A stretch of DNA of 64,000 nt from NCBI GenBank assembly GCA_020744425.1, contig JAGMUV010000038.1, positions 124,001-188,000 of the forward strand. The letters run 5' to 3'. Position 1 is the first letter of the stretch. The number at the start of each line of letters is the position of its first letter. Below, piece by piece: positions 1 to 12,986 of the stretch. Made by a program: the position numbers and the translations under genes. The notes below the pieces were generated by a model that worked only from the letters and a program-made list of their open reading frames with translations, did not search any database and had not been told where the DNA came from. The DNA comes from Dactylonectria macrodidyma (Eukaryota; Ascomycota; Sordariomycetes; Hypocreales; Nectriaceae).

Positions 1-171
1 CTAGTCACTTAAAATTCACAAATAGCGTTCCCACAGCACCGTCATCACATGTGTAGAGAAAGGTCCTGGTCCCTACACGAACGCCGTGCCATAAATGAGC
101 TATGAGTGGTACGCGTACCATGGATTATCACAATAACCGCTTTCACCACATCTAGAAGTTATCGAAATTCA

Positions 172-1052
172 ATGATGGAAGATCTTGATTTGGACTATCG
201 CGCAGTTCAACGTCTTCTGCTGCCTTCCGCGATCACACTCTCAACCGAGGAATGGCTCCATTCCTGGCTTACCCCGTGCTGTCCGTCACTCAAGGTGCCA
301 CTGCTAAGACTATGGGATTCCTATTCAGGCAGCCAACCAGGTGAAAGAAATAACATGGAATCCAGGGATCCTAATAAACGACTTGACACAGCTGAATCTC
401 GCATTAAATCCCTGACCACGCATATCAATCATGCAACCTGGGAACCAACGCCATACATCTCTTTCACAAGTTCACCTCAAGCAATCACAGAGCTTGCGAG
501 CTTGAGAAATCATCGAAATAGGGGGCCTCACACCCTCACCGCCATCCATCCAGGAATTCGGAGGAGCAAACAGTTGCCCATCCTCGATGTGGAGGCTGAA
601 ATGAATCATTACAATATACCCGATCCGTACCGCAGATCTAAAGAGTATTACAAAGGCCATTACGTTTGTATCTGGAAGGTTACAGAGGCAGAAATTGTCG
701 GCCACTGGTCATGGGACGCCCTGAACCAGAACCCTGACTGGTATGATGATATTGTTCTGCCTGCCTTCGAGCAGTTTGGGAGTCAACGACCGAATGATAT
801 GTCGTATGACTTTAGTCTTTCAAATGCCATGGCAAATCTCTCTGGTGAGTCTCGAGAAATACGTACGTGTGCAGAGCTAATTAAAGTGAAGTTGTGGACA
901 ACCGCTACACGAAAAACGACGATGATTCCGACAATCATAGTGAAGGCCTTCCTTGTTATTGGGAGACTGGTTCGAGCTGGGATACCGACGATGAGGTCGA
1001 AGAAGCGAATAGATCTGATGATATTATCAAGATAATCGAAGGAGATTGGTAA
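172..1052 (+). CDS. DUF7587-domain protein, two exons
   Basis: Exons 172..844 and 892..1052 with a 47-bp intron (GTGAGT donor, GCTAAT branch-like site, AAG acceptor) give about 277 aa. I chose the ATG at 172 because it opens the longest in-frame reading with coding character. The middle (about residues 105-195) contains W-x-PTPYISFTSSP, a TLTAIHP-x-IR segment, DVEAEM, and YYKGHYVCIWKVT-x-EIVG, which I recognise as the fungal DUF7587 signature; the upstream PLLRLWDSYSGSQ segment also fits. Past the intron the tail is acidic and ends in EGDW. DUF7587 has no established biochemical function that I know of. The alternative, reading through the intron to a stop near 1035, gives a tail without acidic composition and is less likely. 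There is no obvious partner gene; the left edge of the window is close. Confidence 0.7.
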
Positions 1053-3384
1053 AGAGCCGTACTACTTAAAACAATCTATTATAAACGCGTTCCCGTGTTT
1101 ATGTCAGCCTGTGCTGAGTCCCTGGAAATTTAAGTGCCTGCTACTCCGTAGAAGGTAGCTACTCGTCAACCAGGAAGCTAGAATCGACGAACTTTCCGCA
1201 ATCGCAAGGTTCAGCGAGGGATGGGCCGATGCATTGTTGTGGAAAACATTAAACAAGAGCAACGAGGTGGTTTCAATAGCGACGTTGTCTCAGACGACCT
1301 CTTAGGCTGAATAAGGCCAAGGTTGGCTGAGAGGGAACAGTACCATACATTCGCTCTTCCCTATTACTATGTCGAATGTCCCAAGGTACCACCAATATCT
1401 ATGGATATAAATAACTGTGATCCAACATGCTCTCCGTGTCGAAAATCTTACTTTCAGACAAATGTTTTGGTTTGGGCTCAAAAACTAAGTAACGTGCAAG
1501 ATAAGCGAGTGGCTCAGACAAGCAAGTGGCTCATACAACTATAATAACGCGACTACCTACATTTAACAACATTTTCTCAACCACCAACAATGGGTTCACC
1601 TAGTAATGAAAGGCGCTTGATCCTAGCTATTCAAGCAATCCAAAACAACCCAACGCTAAGCGCACGAGCCGCTATTTTACTATCTTTATATCTGGTTTTG
1701 GAAGTCTTGTATTTACCCAAATCTCGTACAAGTGTAAGGCAGGCTGATGCCATCCGCAGGTCTCTGGATTCTGAGATATGGAGTAAAACAGTAAACGATC
1801 GAAGGCCACTCAGATAAGTTAGATTTGCCGGAATTTTGGCACGCATGTCAGGTATCATCTAAGAAAATATTCTACGAACATCTAGGCCGGGATGTTTTAA
1901 GACGTATGTGGACAGGCAGCCATCGTAGCATGTCATGCCATGTTGAAGGAAAAGAAAAAAGGGGGGGGGCGTTTACCTTTCGTTGTCCCAGGTGCTGGTG
2001 GACGGCGATGGAACACGACGCCCAGAACGCTATTTGGAAGGCTGAATACGAATGCATGCCCCATTCGTTGCATCGCCTTATCACGTCCGCGTAAGATTGA
2101 CGTAATACATGACCAATAAAATGTTATCGTATTAAGTTCATAACTTAACTGCACAAGAACAACCCTGCTAACATAACAGCTAGAGTATCCGGGTATCTCC
2201 ACTAGTCCATCTGTTCGAAAGGAGGTTGAATACTATACTACAAGAGGATATTTTGACTCTTTCGACAGTTTGTGGAAGAGCCCGCACAATAAGTGGGACA
2301 TGCAAATGTGATATCACATCCAGCAGCAGGGCAATTGAGTTGGTCATACGCCTCATGTTCCGTCACGTGGCGTCCATAGACCGCTCCCGCAGGTTCTTCT
2401 AAACCGGACTAAAGGTACTGCAAATATGCCTTGGGCTTGGGGCTGCGGCAGTTCGACGCTAATAGCCAGTGAACAATAGATTTCAAAATAGTCTACGGCG
2501 CATTTTGTCATTGCCGTTACCCCCATCTGAGTGTTAAGGCGGGAGGCAGGGCCGATGGTACAACGGGGCGATGTCTTCCGTAAACATGGATTACGGCGCA
2601 TTCGTCACAGGGTTACGCCGCCGAGATAGCCGAAGGCCATGTTGATTGGCTCCATGAAGAAGTGCGTGTGGAGTCGTAACAAGGCCGACTGTTGGAGAAC
2701 TTTAAGGCTTTGCCTTTCTACGAGCTGGAGTAGAGTCAAAGACAACATTAGCAGCTTAGCCATCGTGATTGTCCTCAGGCAGAAGGATTCGAGGGTCTGA
2801 ACGTTGACGAACTCGCGACAGATCAGTGTAGACCTAGCTAACTGTGAGTGAACACCGAGACTCTGAGGCCCAGTACGACCTAATCCATTGTGAACGCCCT
2901 GGCAACTACTAAAAGTAGCTGCAGAGGCCCTCGAAGGGGAACTAGCGCTTCTATACGGTCGGCTGGTCCCTCGAAGGTCGAAGGTTATGCAAGGCAGATA
3001 AATTATTCAGCTTTGTTTGTTTTCTGTGGTAATTATGTTGCGAAGAAGCTAGCTCAGCTTGACGTAGCAGCCACATGAGCTCTAGCTTTTTTTTACGAAC
3101 CCTCTGTTGATCAATAGGTTACGCACGATGACGCAGGCCTTCAACAATGGTCGATAAGGCGGTACTGCAGGCTTATCCAATATATTTAGGCAGTAGGGCC
3201 CCTTAGCAGTTGGTACTGGTTCTATTAATCATCCATCCCCTTGATTTGATTTCTACCAGGAAAGATAACTACGACGAATATCAACAACCTAACAGTTATT
3301 TCCATCATTGTTTCTATTTCTTTGTTGAACTTTGCCCCCTGTTTCTTCCACAATCTTCTGAATTGCCATTGAACTGTAAACACA
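1053..3384. other. Gene-poor stretch with decayed repeats
   Basis: No convincing gene is visible apart from the relic at 1590..1817. Several short open frames overlap on both strands without family resemblance. A run of nine G lies near 1960. The final 100 bases are pyrimidine-rich, as expected for the 5' leader of the next gene. Confidence 0.5.
1590..1817 (+). pseudogene. Relic of a pogo/Fot-type transposase N-terminus (HTH_psq-like)
   Basis: The 75-codon frame begins with a start context typical of pogo transposases and reads ILAIQAIQ-x-NPTLSARAA, which resembles the first helices of the HTH_psq domain of fungal Fot/pogo transposases. The usual continuation (CENP-B-type HTH and DDE_1 domain) is not present. 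The following sequence shifts frame and has lost the pattern. This is a resemblance from one short segment only, so it may be chance. Confidence 0.3.
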
Positions 3385-6300
3385 ATGGCACATCAACTCC
3401 TGTCTCCCAAGGAAGTGCTATACGCCGTTCACCATGTTTTCCTGCCTCCTAAATTGCCTCAGAGTGGAGACGACCTGAAAGCTATGGTCCACGACACAAA
3501 ATTGGTGGCCCTTGTATCCGACGCTCTTCAAGCTTTCGGTCTCTTAATCGACCCTTGCAGCCAGGGTTTCGTCCATATTGCAAACTGCGCAATTCGCCGC
3601 CTTCGCCGTATTTTGGATGATGAGGGCTTCCTTATCCAGGATGAGCTTCTCCGTAGCTTCTCAGATCTTTTACAGCACGGTATGTCTTCTGTTTTGCTCG
3701 CCGCGTCGCCCGTGCGGTATCTAATCGTGGTGTAGGGGGATTTATCCCAGTTCCTGTGAAAAGCCAAAACGCCGCCATAATTATAAGTCAACAAGGAGAC
3801 TGTATTATCTTCGAATTTTTCGAGCTTTCTCCACGAAATGAGGCCGCAATGAGCACTAAGGGTCGCCTCCGGCGCTGCTTTCCTGCCTCTTCCGTCTCCG
3901 TCACGAAAGAAACGTTCAATGATCTAGGGTGTTCGTCAATGCTTGCGCATACAATTGCCAAGATGAGCCACCAAGAAGTATCTGAAATGAAGCCGAAGGT
4001 AGTGAAAGCGCGCGACCAGCACATCGAAGAGAGAGACACTGCCAGTCCTGATCTCGTCACCGACTTCTTGGCCACGGTCGTGAGCGCCATGGGTCAGACC
4101 ACCAAGACCTCTTGTATTTGGAAGAACACCCGGGAAGAAGTACTTTGGAACGATGCCGCCTTGCCATGGCGAAGGTCCCCTATCTGGCTTTTCGTTCGAG
4201 TAGCCCTCCAACTCATATTCTCACGATTACATCCTCGACGGCTTCTCTACAAGGAGTTCATGGTCGTCCTCATGGCCAGAATCCTGAGAATCGCAAGAGA
4301 TCACAGCCTTGACTGCGACATGCTTTACTGCATGACAGCCAAGATGTCGCGGCGATTGATAAAGCTGGGCCGGGTCACAAAGCGCCCCTGGCTTCAGATA
4401 GCTGAGGAGGCTGCTCTGGGCGCCCGGAATCACATCCAAGGTTGCTGGAATGACATTCAATGCCAAGCGGATTCACGCGTTGTCATGCCGCGTATGTCCT
4501 CTTTAATATTCGAGGACAGCAAGCATATATATGCCGCAAAACTCGACTTGTTCATAGGCCAAGTCCACTATCGACAAAACATAGGCGAGAGAGCCCTATT
4601 TGCTCCCCCATCGGTATCGTTCAATCTTCGCCAAGAGAATCTACCATATATTCAGTCCTCTTCATCCGACGAAGAAATCTTCTTCCATCTGTTCGCCTTA
4701 GAAGACTGGGTCTCGTCATCCCTGGATGCTTGGCTAGAGTCTCACATCACTGAAGAAGAAACTTGTTATCACCTGTTTTGCAGCATGAGACTGTACCACC
4801 GGACTGCAATGCAGTACTACTCTCAAAGCCCAGAGAGTCTTTCCATCATGTTATTAACGGTTTTGGAGATGTGGGTTGCATGCGACAAGTCAGCCTGCAA
4901 GCACCACAGCTTGCTGTCTAAATATGATCCGGAAGTTCCACACGAGCTTCTCCAGTCGTTAATCTTGCCGTTCAAGGATCAGATGGAGAGATTAAGCCAA
5001 ATTGAGACGTATATCCAAGCTCGGCGTGACGGGGCAATGCCAACAAATCCGCCGATTTTCTCGTCTTTTGGGCATCCAAGATGCTTTGCAGTCCAATACT
5101 TTGGGACGTCCTCAGATCATCATCGCCTATTCGAACGAATCGAGAGCGAGGCTGAACAAGAGCGAGAACACAAAAAGTCCGAGTTCCATCGGGTAAGGCA
5201 GGAATACGTTCGTCTCATGAAGCTACACAACCAGACCGACTGCACATACGACAATGCCATTGATTACACAACCGGTGTGACGACTCGAATACACCACCGA
5301 TTCTGCCAGAGCTGTACATACCGTACATCAGCTCAGTCATTGACCATTTTTGTCCATGAATGGCCTCTTTCAAGTGACAAATTCCATGCACAGTCTACTG
5401 TTTTTGAGTTGCAGGTCCCGAAGCCATTCAATGATTGGCGGTGCGCGACTATATATGTCCTACTGGACGTTCTGGGATCAACTTATGATACGTCCAACGC
5501 GTCAAAGATTGATTGGACTCTGGATAGATACTTGCCACTCTTCCACATCCCCCGGACTCGCCGACTAATCCTTGGCTCGACGACCAAACCTAACAGAGGG
5601 ACTCATCGTCAAGGCAAAGCCATAAGCACTGCAACAGAGGATAGCGTGCTCGTCAGAAATGGCCTGAGATATCAGTACTATGATGTTGAAGCCAACTCCA
5701 TAGTCTCCAGCATGCAAGTTACCGACGAGATCCCCGGGAGATGCACTTATAAGCTTTCGAAGCAGAGCGCGAGCCTTCAGACCTTCTTGCATCGGCCATT
5801 CCATACTCCGAACGGTCTTTCGCCCAACCATGTCATCTCTAAGCAAGCAGATTGCCCAGATCATCTGTCCCTGGAAGAGTTCAAGGCCATGGCTAGTCTA
5901 CCTGTCGGGCATCGTATCCAGTGGTTGAACATCCTCACCCAACTTCATATGCCATCCGTGGACTTCAGGAATTTGGACACTGCGTTTATTCTACTTCAGA
6001 TCAGCCGCCAAGCCGGGCCTCCGTCTGGTCAGTCGGTATATCGAGCCAGTCATGAACAGCTCCGTGACGGGACTTTTGTTGAGAAATGTCTCCAAGGTCT
6101 TTCCGATGCGCTCGATAGATCCAAGGGGAGCTGGGAATCATGTCATGCCGTGGCTGGTTTCATCAGTGTAGCTACAAGGCTTCTGAGTCTCGCTCCATCG
6201 TCAAGTCTCAGCGCTCAATGCCTCAACTTTCTTGGGAAATGTCGCGCATTGGTTTATGGATGGATGCTTCTATTGCAGGACAAGACTCAACAATCAGAGG

Positions 6301-9300
6301 AAGACGAACAGCGACTGGACTTTCTGGACAGAACATTTCAACTCGCTCATATTTGCGCCGCGTCGTTCGATGTTGACGAGCATCACCTCTGGAGGCTACT
6401 TGCGGAGCCATCTGAGGCATGCATCCTGATTGAAACCTCAATCACTATCCAAACCACGATGCAGAGTGCACTACGATCTCTTGACGGTTTTCACGGTACA
6501 TTAACTCAGAGATGGAGGCGTTTAATGTACAGGACTTATCCCATTCTTCATCACCAGATTACTCATAAACGGAGCCAGTGCCTCGATCTTGCGATTCAGA
6601 AGACTTGGTCAGCATACGTCAGCGGTGACGGATGGGAACCATTCTCAACGACAGTCGACTATTGGTTGACGACTAACACGAAACCAAGCGGCAGTGCAAA
6701 CTCATTGCCTGTTCAGTTCAATATCTTGACCGCCGAATTATTGGTGGGGGGCCTGCCTCTATGTCGTCTTCCTGGAGAGTACGAGAAACATACAAGCTAC
6801 AAAACTCTCTTCGGACGGACCGTTATAGAGGTGATGCCGGCAGACGTCCACGGCATGAGGTTTTCCTCAAAGAAGGCTTATCGGGGACATACAGTGTTCT
6901 TCGGGATGAGCTCGCTGGACCCGACAGAGATTGCTGTTGTAGCGTTCAAGAACGGTCAGGCACTAGACCTTGTTCCTGCCAAGCTATTTAGCGACCTACT
7001 GCCAAGGCATTTCTCCGAAAGCTACACCCACTGGTACAATCACTTGTCAGGCACAATCGAGTTCAGGCCAAAGAGTGACCCCTGGACTGCTTCATCAACA
7101 AATTGGACGATGAAAAGAGCTACTATCCGCTGGACTCTCCAGAGGGAAGGCCAATCCCTTGCTAGTCCCAGGAGCAGCCTGGCAAAGGATATATGCCGGA
7201 TACTGGCACCTTTGGAGGACGAAGCCAACATTCACATTATGCTCATTAATAGTTCTTCTGAAGGTGTCGAAACCGAGTTGCCCAGGCTGCAGCTTCGATT
7301 TTTCCAGTCTTGGAAGTCGCAGAAGCTTTACTCGAGGCAGTATCGAGGCATGTTTGTTGACTCGGACCAGAGCATCGGCACATTGGTTGGATTGAAGAGC
7401 AAGCTAGTTCTTCGGGATAAGGAGGAGAACCGAAAAGTTTTGTTGCCAGACGGCCAGGTTTCTTGGACCAGTGCGAATGCGCATGTCCAAATCACCGTAA
7501 GACATGGCTCTTCCAAAAAGGTGCATGCATACGATATTGACGGAATACTGGGGCGCCTGATCGATAACGGAAGTCTTGAGAGCAAACTCACCCTCTCCTA
7601 TCTCCATGCTCTCACCTCCTACTGCCTCCCAGACCAGCTTACTGGGAAGACCGGTACGGAGCAAGCCCTGTGTATCCTCGGTTCGGCTGCAGTTAGATCC
7701 TTTGACTGTCTGACTCAAAAGAACCTCGATATACTCAAGGCTATTGCGGGATTATCCCCAATTAGGACCTACTACCCCCGACATGAGCGGGCCATGGAGA
7801 ACGTTCAGTGGGACGATGAGGTGAGCTTCTTGTCGCAGGATGAGGCTCTTGCAAGGACTGTTGGGTCAATCCTACAGCAAGCCGACTCGACCAAATTTTT
7901 CTACCTAGACTCGTATGTTGAGAGTCGAGGATTTCGTGGAGGGAGCGAACTGTTAGCTTGCCGTCAGTCCATCAGAGCTTCCACATTCCGAGTGTCTGGA
8001 TTCGGGGCTGAGAACCATACCCCTGAATTCGACACCATGTACGAAGCACGGGACCTTTCAATGCATTCAGATAGATCGATGCCCATCCTTGAAATATCGA
8101 AGATGGTTTTAGAATCTCGCCAGACTCTTCACCTGCCAGTTTCTCCGGACTTCGTGGAGCAACTCTGGGCACTTTTCAGTAGTGTCGAGAGGACGCAAGG
8201 TTCGACAAGCTTTCTCTCTCCTAAGGATATCGGATATGACGCTCAATGGCTGGGCGATACCTCGCCACTTCTTCGAAAGTACTGGTGTCAGTTTCACCAT
8301 ACACTGCGCTACATACCACAGCAATTCAATAGGTTCCAAGTGATGATGTGGCTCGCCAGCATGGCATATTCGAAAGACAGCAATCCCCAAGCAATGCAAA
8401 CTCTCGCCGCATTTGTCACCATACCTTCGATCAGAGCAATTCATATCCCGAACGTTGATTCCTTTCTTATCGGGAACAGAACGAGACGAGCAACACTTCA
8501 GAAGATTACCAAGGCCCGTCTGACTCCATTCCACATGTGCCCGGAATCGAACCTCAGTTGTCGTCTCGGAGAAGCCACGTGGGAGCTCCATCAAAGACAA
8601 TCCAGAGAATTCAGGAAAAATCAAGATGCAGCTTGTGATGCTTTTGTAGATTTTATTGATAGGCAATGGGTTTGCGAAACACCATACGCACCAGAGGGTG
8701 GCGACTTTGCAACATACATCAAGTGGAGAGATGCCCTACAAGATATACGTGAACATTGGAGAGACTGGTACCACGGCCATCTATTCCATGGATATCTTGA
8801 TGACACATGTGCAGCTCTTCAGCGATGTCCGATAAAACCGGTTGCAGCACTACCGAAAGAGGAAGGCAACAAAGTGGCACCCCAGGCTCGACAACTCCGG
8901 TCATTCATCAACGAGCAGGATCTCTTCCAGCTATGTACCGCTTCACTACCTCTAGACCAAGAAAATCATCTCGGCCTCTGTCGCCCTAAGACTTTAGAAG
9001 TGGATGAAGGCCACCAATTAACGGAGCTCGTGGAGAGTCTGCGGAAGCGAGCCTCTCGGCGGCATGAGCATAACTACGTTCGGGATCTAGAGAGAAGTTT
9101 GGCGTCTCTCAGCACTCTCAACTTGTCGCATTCAATGCCACAGACTAGGAAACCTATTAGAGAGATACTGCGCAAACACTTAGTCCAGCGCCAAGCCCAT
9201 GCCGACAAAGTGTACCAGTCTCTGGAGTCCGCAGTCGGTTTCAATAACGACTTCGTAACTAATACGTCGGCCACACCTCAGCGGTCTATTGATGAGATTG

Positions 9301-12300
9301 CTCGCGAGTTGATGGCACCGAGGGTATCTCAAACTTTCTTCCTCCAGCAACTGGCTCGCGAACGCTGGAAACTTCTGTCTCCGGAATGGAAGAGATCAAT
9401 TGTCGACTATGGGCTGGCTCTTGCGAAACTTCAACGGGCGGCCCGGATGCTCCATGTCTGTGGTAATGAAACTGACCTCCTGAAAGAACTCCTCAATCCC
9501 GGTCACACGAATTGGGATCCGCTTGAATATCCCGAATCGCTCTTACTGGAAGTTGAGAGCGGTATCATGATCCGAGAGATCCAAGAGGAGATTGCCTCAC
9601 AGATGCGAGATCCGCCGAAGGATGCTAATGCGGTCATGCAACTCAATATGGGCGAAGGCAAATCTTCTGTCATCATACCGGCTATCGCCGCGCATCTTGC
9701 AGATGGCACAAAGCTAGTCCGAGTAGTCGTTGCGAAGCCTCAAGCGAAGGAGCTTCTCCGTATGCTTGTGTCTAAGCTAGGCGGACTGTTGAATCACCGA
9801 GTCTATCACATGCCATTTTCTCGGACGCTGAAGCTGTCAACATCCGATGCTAAAAGCATAGACAGACTCTGTAAAGAGTGTATGGAGCGGGGCGGAGTGA
9901 TGCTCGTGCAGCCGGAACACATCCTCTCGTTCAAGTTGATGGGAATTGAAAGCCATGGGTCCGGCAAAGAGGATCTTGGCCGAATCCTTCTTAACACGCA
10001 GCACTTGTTCAACATGTCTTCCAGAGACCTCGTGGACGAGAGTGACGAGAATTTCAGCGTCAAGTTCGAGTTAGTTTACACTATGGGAACGCAGAGGCCC
10101 ATCGAACTCAGCCCCGAGCGTTGGATGCTCATACAGCGGCTTCTTGGTATTGTCGCCAAGGTGGCTGGGGCCATTCAGAGACAGCTCCCTGCATCAATCG
10201 AGCTCTCACACCAAATCGCAGGACGTTTCCCGAGGACGCGCATTTTGCGGTCAGATGCCAAAGAACTCTTGCTAAATAAGGTTGCTCAAGAAGTATGCAC
10301 TGTCGGACTCTCCGGTTTCCCAGTCGGGCGACAACCAAAGGCAATACGCGAGGCCGTGTTCCATTATATCACCGACGCTGACCTGTCAGCTACGCAGGCA
10401 GATTTAGTTGAGGGCAACCGCTTGATCTTCACTCAATCCATGAAGAGTACATTATTCCTTCTCAGAGGACTCATTGCAGGTGGCATCCTGGAGTTTGTCC
10501 TTGGTCACAAGCGCTGGAGAGTAGACTATGGGCTCGATCCAAATCGAAATCCCAAGACAAAGCTTGCCGTGCCCTTCCGGGCCAAAGATAACCCAACTCC
10601 GAGATCTGAGTTCAGCCATCCCGATGTAGTCATCGTGTTGACGAGCCTGAGTTACTACTATGGCGGCCTTGCGGATGATGACCTCTTCTTGTCCTTCGAC
10701 CATCTGCTCAAGTCCGATCAGGCCGATATCGAATACCAAGAATGGGTCAGAGACGCACCGAAACTTCCCAGGTCATTTCATAATCTAGCGGGTGTAAACA
10801 TGAAAGATCGCTTCCAAGCCGTCAGCCAGGTCTTCCCTCATCTACGCATGGCGAAGAGTGTAGTCGACTACTTCCTGGCCCACATCGTGTTTCCGAAGGA
10901 GATGAAAGAGTTCCCGCAGAGGCTGTCGGCTTCCGGATGGGATATTGGACAGAAAAAGGTCTATCCTATAACCGGCTTCAGTGGGACGATTGATACGCAT
11001 CACCTTCTGCCTCTCGAGGTGGAGTATCTAGACCTCGAGAAGCAACGATACACGAACGCGTTGGTGCTTGAGCACCTCCTACGGCCCGTCAATACCGTTG
11101 AGTATCTCGTACGGCCCAAGGACGGAGCCTCCGATGCTGAAACACTCCTTCGGGTCGTAACGTCCATGGAGCGACCAGTCCAGGTCATCCTGGACGTTGG
11201 GGCGCAGATTCTGGAACTCACAAATATTCAAATTGCCGAGAGATGGCTAAAGATGCTACAAGTGGGCCAGGAGAAAGAAGCAGTGGTCTTCTTCAACGAT
11301 CATGATGAGCTCTGTGTGATTGATCGGAAAGGCCATGTCGAACAGGTACATACGTCACCCTACTCGAGACATCTCGATGTTTGTCTGGTATTCCTGGGGC
11401 AAGCCCACACGAGAGGCACCGACCTCAATCTCCCTGATCATTACCGAGCTGCCGTGACTTTGGGAGCCAATCTGACCAAAGACAGACTAGTACAAGGTAA
11501 GGAAACCCCCTGTTGAAATCGACTAGACTCTAACAGATCTCAGCTTGCATGAGGATGAGAAAGCTTGGGAAGGGTCACTCTGTCGTCTTTTGCGTACCTG
11601 AGGAGATTAAATCAAAAATTCACGCGCTTCTTGGAACTCCAAGGGGTGCCGTTATTAGCGTGTCTGATGTATTGATGTGGGCGTTTTCAGGGACCCAACG
11701 AGATCTTTGTCGAAGCATGCCTTTATGGGCAATGCAAGGCGCCCGGTTTGAGCGCCACAGGACCATTTGGGCCGAAGCAACGAGCTGCGAAGGGATATAT
11801 ATGACCGCGAAGCAGGCTCATGAGTTTCTGGAAGATGAAGCACAGAGTCTGGAGACTCGGTACGGACCTACAAGCAGGATCAGCGGAGGCTTGGACCAGG
11901 TCAGCCCGCTTCAAAATCTGCACGGGAATCCAAACCTGGCGTCAATTCGGAAGAGATGTGAGGAATTTCATACTATGCATTTCAAGGCGTCGATGCTGCA
12001 GGAAGAGCAGGAGCGAGAACTCTCCCCCGAGGTCGAAGCGGAACGACAACTTGAGAGACCACATCCTGCTGTGCCCTGGCCGCACCGCCTCCATGAGCAT
12101 ATTCTCAGCTTCCTTGCCACAGGAATCGTCCCGAATAAGTCACCGGCCTTCATCAATGCATTCCGAGCTCTCAATAATACCAGCGCAGCCGAGCATCTGG
12201 ACGTGTCTCAGTTCCCAAGCGACATTCTGGTCACCTCTGACTACTCGAAGACCGTGGTTCTGGAGGGCCACCAACCCCGTGCCGACTCATACCAAAGGCC

Positions 12301-12925
12301 GATTCAGTGGATATTGACAAGCAACAGAGGAGGTCATGGCGTTGAGCAACTTGTGATTATCAGTCCATACGAAGCCCAGGAGCTGATGCCACAGATGAAA
12401 ACATCAAAGCACGTCTTCCTGCACGTCTACGCGCCACGGCCTAGCCTTGCTTTCCTGCCGCTGGACGAGCTGAAGCTCTACACTGTTCCACACCTAGGAG
12501 CAGACTGGCGTCTGCCTCGTCATCTGAGGTTGCAGCTCAACCTCTTCGCCGGTCAGCTGTACTTTGATTCCTTCAACGACTACAGGGAGACGTGCGAATT
12601 GATGAGCCTCGCATGGGAACCGGCCGAAGAAGGCATGACGGTTGAGGCAGATGGATTTATTGCTCGAGAGCCAAATGATCCCAGAGCCCGGTTCAGGCAG
12701 AGCCCGGTGGCATTCTTAAAGGTTCTGTTGACCAAGATTCGCCGACACTGTGGGGAGATTGACAAGACTCACTGGGGGAAAATCCTGGGTGGAGAGATTT
12801 TGAGGGAAGCAGACATGGGTGATGGCGTACGAAATATCTTAACCCGGGGTTCAGGCCCTCGGCTGCAGCCTGAGATACAAAACTTGGCCCCAGAGTCTCC
12901 GGAGACTGATTCCAGTAGACAATGA
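3385..12925 (+). CDS. Giant DUF6606-DUF3638-DUF3645 protein with SF2/SecA-like ATPase core
   Basis: Three exons: 3385..3679, 3736..11496 and 11544..12925 (introns 56 and 47 bp), 3145 aa. The start ATG has a CACAATGG context after a pyrimidine-rich leader. The N-terminus (LLSPKEVLYAVHHVFLPPKLP, then SQNAAIII and NEAAMSTKGRLRRCFP across intron 1) is the DUF6606 signature. Near residue 2070 lies a Walker A-like MGEGKSS, and near residue 2200 LVDESDE acts as the DEAD-box equivalent; this is DUF3638. Intron 2 falls inside DRLVQ/ACMRMRKLGKG, the hallmark of DUF3645, which fixes the AG acceptor at 11543 rather than 11536. Databases often label such proteins ubiquitinyl hydrolase, but I see no Cys protease motif and infer an ATP-driven protein of unknown substrate. 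The reading frame is intact throughout. A pogo-type transposon end lies 14 bp beyond the stop. Confidence 0.9.
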
Positions 12926-12939
12926 TAAAAAGACCTCTA

Positions 12940-12986
12940 CCATGCACCACCCCCCTTTCGGTCACACCCCCCTTTCGGTCACACCC
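12940..12986. repeat. Solo pogo-type terminal repeat motif
   Basis: After a TA dinucleotide the sequence starts CCATGCACCACCCCCCTTTC and repeats a CCCCCCTTTCGGTCACA unit twice. The outer 24 bases differ by about two positions from the left end of the intact pogo element at 45399 (CCATGCACAACCCCTCTTTC). No matching opposite end could be found in the next kilobase, so it is a solo end or the remains of a non-autonomous copy. Confidence 0.6.

Noticed and set aside
2668..2684. Match to the 3' end of 18S rRNA (AGTCGTAACAAGG)
   Set aside because: Only 13 bases agree and flanking sequence does not resemble rDNA or ITS.
11531..11536. First AG (TAACAG) as acceptor of intron 2 in the giant gene
   Set aside because: It puts the downstream exon in the wrong frame; the AG at 11542-11543 restores the conserved VQACMRMRKLGKG.
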